A DNA stretch of 64,000 nucleotides, taken from NCBI RefSeq assembly GCF_008704395.1, contig NZ_CP023695.1, forward strand, positions 3,286,001-3,350,000, in the 5' to 3' direction. This DNA is from Streptomyces alboniger (GTDB lineage: Bacteria; Actinomycetota; Actinomycetes; Streptomycetales; Streptomycetaceae). The notes beneath the pieces are model-generated. The model was given only the letters and a program-made list of their open reading frames with translations, was not told the DNA's origin and searched no databases. A program made the position numbers and the translations under genes. Positions 58,536 to 64,000 of the stretch are shown here, one piece after another. Numbering within the stretch: position 1 is the stretch's first letter; each line of letters begins with the position of its first letter.

Positions 58536-58580
58536 CGTCGGCCGCGCCCGCCGACGACGGACAGACGGCTGCGAGGCCCT

Positions 58581-58740
58581 GACCCACGAAGATCTCCTTG
58601 GCGGCGGCGACCCGCGCCGGGCTCGGCGAGGGCGTGCCGCGCAGGGTGAAGCTCCTGGCGAGCGCGTCCCACAGTGGCCCCGCAATGGTCCTCAGTTCGG
58701 GGCCGAACGTCCTGACCTGGCAGAGAGCCGGGCCTGGTGG
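58581..58740 (-). pseudogene. Possible gene remnant without start codon
   Basis: The minus strand has an open, GC3-rich stretch bounded upstream by TGA. It reads RTFGPELRTIAGPLWDAL, then SFTLRGTPSPARVAAAKEI, which looks protein-like. No start codon with a ribosome site precedes it, and the frame runs into the 66-residue gene. It may be a decayed gene or ordinary GC bias; the 268-bp gap holds nothing else I recognise. Confidence 0.25.
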
Positions 58741-58791
58741 TCACCCACCCGGCCCGGCCCGACATCAGTGCTCGCGCTGCCGCCCGGGGCG

Positions 58792-60225
58792 TCAGCTCGG
58801 CGACTCGGCGCCCTTACGGGCGTAGAACCACCAGGCGACCGCGATACAGCTGGCGTAGAAGGCCACGAAGCCCCACATCGCACTGGTCACCGCGAAGTTG
58901 GCGAACATCGCCGGGATGAAGAAGAAGCCGTACGCCGCGACGGCGGAGGTGAAGCCGGTGACGGCGCCCGCCTCCATCTCGGCCTGCTTCAGCGCCTTGC
59001 CGTAGGCGGGTGTGCCCTCGGCGAGGCCCTTCACGTGCTGGTTGCGGAAGATCACCGGGATCTGGCGGAACGTCGAGCCGTTGCCGATGCCCGAGAAGAA
59101 GAACGCGCACAGGAAGCAGGCGAGGAAGCCCCAGAAGTCGCCGTGGTCGCCTCCGGAGGGCAGGAAGTTGATGACACCGATGATCGACAGCGCCATCCCG
59201 GCGAACGAGATGATGGTGACCCGCGCGCCGCCGATCTTGTCGGCGATCCAGCCACCGGCCCAGCGGGCGAGCGCACCGACGGCCGGACCCAGCCAGGCGT
59301 ACGTGGCCGCGGAGTAGGCCGCGTCGATCGGCGTGAACGTCGTCTTGATGAGCATCGGCAGGGCCGCCGCGAAGCCGATGAAGGAGCCGAACGTACCGAC
59401 GTAGAGCCAGGTCATCAGCCAGTTGTGCTTGCGCCTGAAGATGATCTTCTGCTGCTTGAAGGGGGTGGACGCGACCTTGAGGTCGTTCTGGCCGAACCAC
59501 GCGACGGCGGCCAGGACCACCAGGACCGGCACCCACAGGAACGCGGCGTTCTGAAGCCAGACCGGCGTGCCGTCGGCCTTGTGCTGGGCGGAGCCGACCG
59601 CGATGACCGAGCTGGTGATGACGATCGGGGTGAGGAGCTGGACGACGGAGACGCCGAGGTTGCCGAGGCCGCCGTTGATGCCGGTCGCGTTGCCCTTGTC
59701 CCTCTTGGGGAAGAAGAAGCCGATGTTGGCCAGCGAGGAGGCGAAGTTGGCGCCGCCGACACCGCACAGGGCCGCGACGGCGATCATCACGCCGTACGGG
59801 GTGTCGGGGTTCTGTACCGCGATGCCGAGCCAGATCAGCGGGACGACCAGGACGACCGTGGAGAGCGCCGTGAAGCGGCGCTGGCCGATCAGCGGGCCGA
59901 GGAAGGTGTAGCAGATCCGGGCCGTGCCGCCGGTGAGGCCGGGGGCCGCCGTCAGCCAGAAGAGCTGGGAGGTCGAGAAGGCGAAGCCGACGTCGGCGAG
60001 GCTGGTCGCGGTGACCGACCACACCTGCCAGACCACGAAGGCGACCAGCAGGGCGGGGACGGCGATCCACAGGTTGCGGGCAGCGACCTTCTTGCCGGTG
60101 GACTTCCAGAAGAGTTCGTTCTCCGGTTCCCAGTCCCTGATGGTCCGGCCGGGGCGGTACTGCGCCGGGTCGTACGACGTGCCCGTGGGCGCGGGCCGTG
60201 TCTCTTGGGCGGCAGTCGATGTCAT
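58792..60225 (-). CDS. narK: Nitrate/nitrite transporter (NarK family MFS)
   Basis: This is a 477-residue MFS protein with twelve helices. It has the NarK signature region NFASSLANIGFFFPKRDKGNATGINGGLGNLGVSVVQLL (first nitrate motif) and a second copy near GIGNGSTFRQIPVIF. An N-terminal cytoplasmic part of about 45 residues includes DWEPENELFW, typical of actinobacterial NarK. It takes up nitrate or exports nitrite. No nitrate reductase genes are adjacent in the window. ATG 60225 follows GGGAAC; it is divergent from ltrA. Confidence 0.92.
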   Translation of the reverse strand: MTSTAAQETRPAPTGTSYDPAQYRPGRTIRDWEPENELFWKSTGKKVAARNLWIAVPALLVAFVVWQVWSVTATSLADVGFAFSTSQLFWLTAAPGLTGGTARICYTFLGPLIGQRRFTALSTVVLVVPLIWLGIAVQNPDTPYGVMIAVAALCGVGGANFASSLANIGFFFPKRDKGNATGINGGLGNLGVSVVQLLTPIVITSSVIAVGSAQHKADGTPVWLQNAAFLWVPVLVVLAAVAWFGQNDLKVASTPFKQQKIIFRRKHNWLMTWLYVGTFGSFIGFAAALPMLIKTTFTPIDAAYSAATYAWLGPAVGALARWAGGWIADKIGGARVTIISFAGMALSIIGVINFLPSGGDHGDFWGFLACFLCAFFFSGIGNGSTFRQIPVIFRNQHVKGLAEGTPAYGKALKQAEMEAGAVTGFTSAVAAYGFFFIPAMFANFAVTSAMWGFVAFYASCIAVAWWFYARKGAESPS

Positions 60226-60448
60226 GTGGGTTCCCGGTTCGCTCAGGGTCCCGACCTTGTTACGGGGCCTGACTCCTCCAAGGTCGTCTTCCGCGACCGT
60301 CGGCGGCAGAGGCGTAGGGCATGCGGGGCCGAGCCCAAAGACATGCAGGTCAGCGGGACTTCGGACCACATGTGCCGTCCGGGTGGCCCTCCCGCGCCGC
60401 CGGGCGGCGCAGCCCGGTTCGGCGTACGCCTTCTGCTGTTGTGGGCAC

Positions 60449-61654
60449 ATGACGTCCACAACAGACACTCCCGGGTCTTCCGGCTCCTCCAAGCTCTTGC
60501 GGCCCCTTCTCCCCCGGGGGCGCGACGAGGAGCACCGGGTCGCGACACCTCTGGAGCTATTCTTCGACCTCTGTTTCGTCGTGGCGGTCGCCCAGGCCGG
60601 GGCCTCGCTCGTGCACACCGTCGCGGAGGAACATCCGGGCGACGGCGTCCTTCACTACGCGATGACCTTCTTCGGGTTGTACTGGGCCTGGGTCAACTTC
60701 TCCTGGTTCTCCTCGGCGTACGACAACGACGACGTGCTCTACCGCGTGGTCACCCTGGTCCAGATCGCCGGTGTGCTGGTCTTCGCCGCCGGGGTGTCGA
60801 GGGCCTTCGAGGAGAACGACTTCCTCCTGATCTGGCTCGGCTACCTGATCATGCGGCTCGCGCTCTCCTCCCAGTGGCTGCGGGTAGCCAAGGCGGCGCG
60901 GGGGGCCGAGCGGACCACCGCACTGCGGTACGCGTTCGGCGTGCTGCTCTGCCAGGTCGGCTGGTCGGGGCTGCTGTTCCTGCCCGAGGGCGGCCGGCCC
61001 TGGCTGTTCCTGGTGATGGCGATCGCCGAGATGGCCGTGCCGGCGTTCGCGGAGCGCGGGTACACCACGGCGTGGCACCCGCACCACATCTCCGAGCGGT
61101 ACGGCCTGTTCACGATCATCGTGCTCGGCGAGACGATCGCGGCGGCGACCATCGCCGTGAAGTCGGGCATCGAGGAGAACGACGCGCTCGACGAACTCCT
61201 GCCGATCGCCGCCGGCGGCCTTCTCATCGTCTTCGCCGCGTGGTGGATCTACTTCGTCGTCCCCTTCCACGGCCGGCTGCGCGGCAACCGCCAGGCGTTC
61301 CTGTGGGGTTACGGCCAGTACGTGGTCCTCGGCTCGGCCGCGGCGATCGGCGCGGGGATCGAGGTGGCCGTCGAGCAAGCAGTGGGCGAGGCGCACATCT
61401 CGACCCTGGCCGCGTCGGCCGCGGTGACGGTCCCGACGACGCTGTACCTGATCACCGTGTGGGCGCTGCACTCCCGCTACTTCAAGGTGGGCCTCGCCCA
61501 GCAGCTGGTGCTGCCGGTCAGCGCGCTGGCGACGCTGGCGAGCACGTTCGCGGGGCGATGGGCGGTGCTGGTCGCGGGCCTGGTGGCGGCGGCGACGGTC
61601 GCGACGGGGGTGACGCTCACGGCTCGGACGAACCGCGCGGACCGGTCCGCGTGA
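60449..61654 (+). CDS. Low temperature requirement protein A (LtrA) family membrane protein
   Basis: This is a 401-residue integral membrane protein with about eleven helices. The LtrA signature PLELFFDLCFVVAVAQAG lies near the N-terminus, and HHISERYGLFTIIVLGETIAA is the second conserved block. LtrA was named in Listeria for growth at low temperature; its biochemical function is unknown. ATG 60449 has no clear ribosome site. It is divergent from narK, with about 220 bp between. Confidence 0.9.
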   Translation: MTSTTDTPGSSGSSKLLRPLLPRGRDEEHRVATPLELFFDLCFVVAVAQAGASLVHTVAEEHPGDGVLHYAMTFFGLYWAWVNFSWFSSAYDNDDVLYRVVTLVQIAGVLVFAAGVSRAFEENDFLLIWLGYLIMRLALSSQWLRVAKAARGAERTTALRYAFGVLLCQVGWSGLLFLPEGGRPWLFLVMAIAEMAVPAFAERGYTTAWHPHHISERYGLFTIIVLGETIAAATIAVKSGIEENDALDELLPIAAGGLLIVFAAWWIYFVVPFHGRLRGNRQAFLWGYGQYVVLGSAAAIGAGIEVAVEQAVGEAHISTLAASAAVTVPTTLYLITVWALHSRYFKVGLAQQLVLPVSALATLASTFAGRWAVLVAGLVAAATVATGVTLTARTNRADRSA

Positions 61655-61728
61655 CCGACGCCGATAGGGCGCCGATAGGGGCGCCGCGGGGGTAGGGGTG
61701 AACCACCGCGCGTGGTACGCATCGTCGT

Positions 61729-62793
61729 ATGAATACTGACTCCTTGACCGATGTGGCGGGCCTGCGGGTCGGGCACGCGACCCGCACCGGCGACGGACAA
61801 CTGACCGGCACCACCGTGGTGTTGGCGCCAGAAGGGGGCGCAGTCGCGGCCGTCGACGTGCGCGGCGGCGGGCCCGGCACCCGCGAGACCGACGCCCTCG
61901 ACCCGCGCAATCTCGTGCAGCGCGTCGAGGCCGTCGTCCTCACCGGCGGCAGCGCGTACGGGCTGGACTCCGCGTCCGGGGTGGTGGCGTGGCTGGAGGA
62001 GCGGGGCCGCGGGGTGCGGGTCGGGCCCGACCCCTCCCACGTCGTGCCCGTCGTCCCGGCCGCCTGCGTCTTCGACCTGGGGCGCGGCGGTGACTTCACG
62101 GCCCGTCCCGACGCGGCGACCGGTCGGGCCGCGGTGGAGGCGGCCGCCCGCACCGAGCCGTTCACCCCGGTGCAGGAGGGCAACGTCGGCGCGGGGGCCG
62201 GCGCGGTGGTCGGCAGGCTCAAGGGCGGTATCGGCAGCGCGAGCGTCCGGCTCGACTCGGGGATCACGGTCGCGGCGCTGGTCGTGGCGAACGCCTCGGG
62301 GTCGGGGTTCGACCCGGCGACGGGAGTGCTTTACGGGCGGTACTTCGCGGGGCAGCGGGTCGGCTACCCCGCGCCGGAGGTGCACGAGGAGGCCGAGCGC
62401 CGCCTCGCCGAGGCCGTCGCCGAGAACGGGCCGCCGCCCCTCAACACCACCCTCGCCGTCGTCGCCACCGACGCCGAACTGACCAAGGCGCAGGCGCAGA
62501 AGCTCGCCGGGACCTCGCACGACGGCATGGCGCGTGCCGTGCGGCCGGTCCACCTGCTCAACGACGGTGACACGGTCTTCGCCCTCGCCACGGGCGAGCG
62601 CCCCCTGGACGCCGCCGCCCCCCTCGCGCTCAACGAGATCCTCGCCGCGGGCGCGGACATGGTGACGGCCGCGATCGTGCGGGCGCTGCTGGCCGCGGAG
62701 TCCGTCCGGACGCCGGGCGGGACGTTCCCGGCATACCTCGACCTCTACGGAAAGGGCCACGAGTACGAGAGGGGCCGCGAGCGGCCTTCGTGA
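61729..62793 (+). CDS. P1 family peptidase (DmpA-like Ntn hydrolase)
   Basis: This is a 354-residue self-processing aminopeptidase family protein. Motifs are LRVGHATRTGDGQLTGTTVVL, VVLTGGSAYGLDSASGVVAWLEE, EGNVGAGAGAVVG and PPLNTTLAVVATDAELTK, whose Asn-Thr is the likely autocleavage and nucleophile site (Thr). Members cleave N-terminal residues of D-Ala- or beta-peptides. ATG 61729 has a TACGCA box seven bases upstream and no ribosome site. Confidence 0.9.
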   Translation: MNTDSLTDVAGLRVGHATRTGDGQLTGTTVVLAPEGGAVAAVDVRGGGPGTRETDALDPRNLVQRVEAVVLTGGSAYGLDSASGVVAWLEERGRGVRVGPDPSHVVPVVPAACVFDLGRGGDFTARPDAATGRAAVEAAARTEPFTPVQEGNVGAGAGAVVGRLKGGIGSASVRLDSGITVAALVVANASGSGFDPATGVLYGRYFAGQRVGYPAPEVHEEAERRLAEAVAENGPPPLNTTLAVVATDAELTKAQAQKLAGTSHDGMARAVRPVHLLNDGDTVFALATGERPLDAAAPLALNEILAAGADMVTAAIVRALLAAESVRTPGGTFPAYLDLYGKGHEYERGRERPS

Positions 62794-62887
62794 ATGTGCC
62801 CGCGCTCACACCATGCGGAGGGAACTACTCCGCGTGTCGGGCCGCTCTTTAGTCGTACTGGATCAGAACACGTACTTGGAGCAGCTC

Positions 62888-64000
62888 GTGACAAGGTCAG
62901 TCATAGTCAACCCCCGGCGCCGTGCCCTGCTGGCAGCCACCGCGCTCGCTGCCGTGGGCGCGCTGACCCTCACAGCCTGCGGCGGAGACGCGGACGCCGA
63001 CAACGACAAGAAGGGTGCGAGCGCCTCCGCCAAGGGCGCCGACATCACCATCTCCTCCAAGGACGGCGCCACCGACGCCTCGATCAACGCCACCGGCGTC
63101 AAGGTCAAGGGCGGCAAGCTGACCAGCGTGAAGATGACGTCCGTGACGTCCGGCGCCGCCGTCGAGGGCACCATCTCCGGTGACGGCACCACCTGGAAGC
63201 CCAAGGCCCAGCTGGAGCGCGGCACCAAGTACAAGGTGACCGCCAACGCCAAGGACCCCAAGGGCAACGCGGCGACGGAGAACGCGACGTTCACCACCGT
63301 CTCCTCGGCCAACAGCTTCATCGGCAGCTACACCCCCGACGGCGGCGCCAAGGTCGGCGTCGGCATGCCGGTCTCCTTCAACTTCGACAAGCCGATCACG
63401 GAGAAGAAGGACGTCCAGTCGCACATCACGGTGACGTCCACCAGCGGCCAGAAGGTCGTCGGCCACTGGTTCGGCAATCAGCGTCTGGACTTCCGTCCCG
63501 AGGAGTACTGGAAGGCCGGCTCCAAGGTCACCATGAAGATCAACCTGGACGGCGTGAAGGGCGGGAACGGCATCACCGGCGTGCAGCACAAGACGGTCAC
63601 CTTCACCGTCGGCCGCGCGCAGGTCTCCACCGTCGACGTCAAGACCAAGAAGATGACGGTCGAGCGGGACGGCAAGGTCATCAAGACCGTCCCGATCTCC
63701 GCGGGCAGCCCGTCGAACCCGACGTACAACGGCAAGATGGTGATCTCCGAGAAGTTCACCCAGACCCGTATGAACGGAGACACGGTCGGCTTCGGCGGGG
63801 AGTACGACATCAAGGACGTGCCGCACGCCATGCGCCTGTCCACGTCGGGCACCTTCATCCACGGCAACTACTGGGGTTCGCCGTCCATCTTCGGCAGCGC
63901 CAACACCAGCCACGGCTGTGTGGGCCTCCAGGACGCGCGCGGCGCCGGCGACCCGAACACCATGGGCGCGTGGTTCTTCAACAACTCCCTGATCGGTGAC
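62888..64000 (+). CDS. L,D-transpeptidase lipoprotein (YkuD), 3'-truncated by window edge
   Basis: The start is GTG 62888 with GGAG seven bases upstream; 371 codons are visible and the C-terminus is missing. The signal peptide ends in the lipobox LTAC (Cys31), so the protein is lipid-anchored outside the membrane. Two immunoglobulin-like domains (about 50-240) precede the catalytic domain with FIHGNYW (His325) and SHGCVGL (catalytic Cys344), as in mycobacterial LdtMt2. It forms 3-3 peptidoglycan cross-links, which resist most beta-lactams. Confidence 0.93.
   Translation, partial: MTRSVIVNPRRRALLAATALAAVGALTLTACGGDADADNDKKGASASAKGADITISSKDGATDASINATGVKVKGGKLTSVKMTSVTSGAAVEGTISGDGTTWKPKAQLERGTKYKVTANAKDPKGNAATENATFTTVSSANSFIGSYTPDGGAKVGVGMPVSFNFDKPITEKKDVQSHITVTSTSGQKVVGHWFGNQRLDFRPEEYWKAGSKVTMKINLDGVKGGNGITGVQHKTVTFTVGRAQVSTVDVKTKKMTVERDGKVIKTVPISAGSPSNPTYNGKMVISEKFTQTRMNGDTVGFGGEYDIKDVPHAMRLSTSGTFIHGNYWGSPSIFGSANTSHGCVGLQDARGAGDPNTMGAWFFNNSLIGD

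Noticed and set aside
57625..61695. Very long plus-strand open frame (1356 codons) spanning mscL to ltrA
   Set aside because: It runs antisense or out of frame to mscL, narK and ltrA, reads as Arg/Ala/Gly-rich low-complexity sequence without domains, and is a GC-bias shadow.

Overview
The window is very GC-rich actinobacterial chromosome, almost certainly from a Streptomyces. GC is above 70% with a strong third-position bias. GTG starts and 4-base start/stop overlaps are frequent, and the content is typical of the genus: SsgA-like protein, SepX, Pmt mannosyltransferase, tricorn protease, RpfB-like muralytic enzyme, and PadR, MerR and TetR regulators. Gene order recalls the core region of S. 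coelicolor that carries pmt, two penicillin-binding proteins and ssgE (from memory, not checked). There is no prophage, transposase, CRISPR array or large biosynthetic cluster. Coding density is high: no stretch over 300 bp lacks a gene. The largest gaps are 58524-58791, 52311-52553 and 54054-54294.

Layout. 1-2.6 kb: end of a sodium:solute symporter, a 108-bp MITE-like inverted repeat at its stop codon, a small membrane protein and a response regulator lacking its phosphorylation aspartate. 2.7-6.5 kb: two tandem membrane-anchored PQQ-type beta-propeller proteins. 6.6-15.7 kb: ABC-F ATPase, acyltransferase, ispE, rsmA, an RpfB-like protein, TatD nuclease, zinc-ribbon protein and rsmI, all on the minus strand. 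15.7-21.1 kb: pmt followed by two class B penicillin-binding proteins. 21.2-25.7 kb: YbaK deacylase, EamA transporter, a PadR/HAAS pair with divergent small membrane proteins, and a serine hydrolase. 25.7-28.3 kb: an ECF nickel/cobalt importer behind a Nur-type operator. 28.5-35.8 kb: ssgE, MMPL exporter with TetR regulator and twin operators, tricorn protease and a small stress-type protein. 35.9-40.1 kb: an overlapping SDR/hydrolase/Baeyer-Villiger monooxygenase operon divergent from a MerR regulator. 40.1-43.2 kb: Tat-exported protein, exonuclease III, a 50-residue secreted peptide, GNAT and tRNA-Ala. 43.3-49.5 kb: sepX, rimJ, mog, moaC, glp/moeA, galU and divergent 5-formyl-THF cyclo-ligase. 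49.5-64 kb: penicillin acylase, CPA1 antiporter, MFS exporter, FmdB protein, MTA phosphorylase, SAF-domain protein, MscL, NarK, LtrA, P1 peptidase and the 5' part of an L,D-transpeptidase lipoprotein.

Functional themes. Envelope and division genes dominate (Pmt, two PBPs, RpfB-like, SsgE, SepX with its probable partner Glp, GalU, MscL, L,D-transpeptidase). Housekeeping RNA and isoprenoid genes (ispE, rsmA, rsmI, tRNA-Ala) lie among them. Three small regulated modules stand out: the Nur-box metal importer, the TetR-controlled MMPL exporter and the MerR-flanked ketone/ester degradation operon. Nine genes have a TAnnnT box 6-7 nt before the start codon and little or no Shine-Dalgarno, which suggests leaderless mRNAs. 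Two genes (rimJ and the CPA1 antiporter) appear to start at CTG, so conventional gene calling would truncate them.
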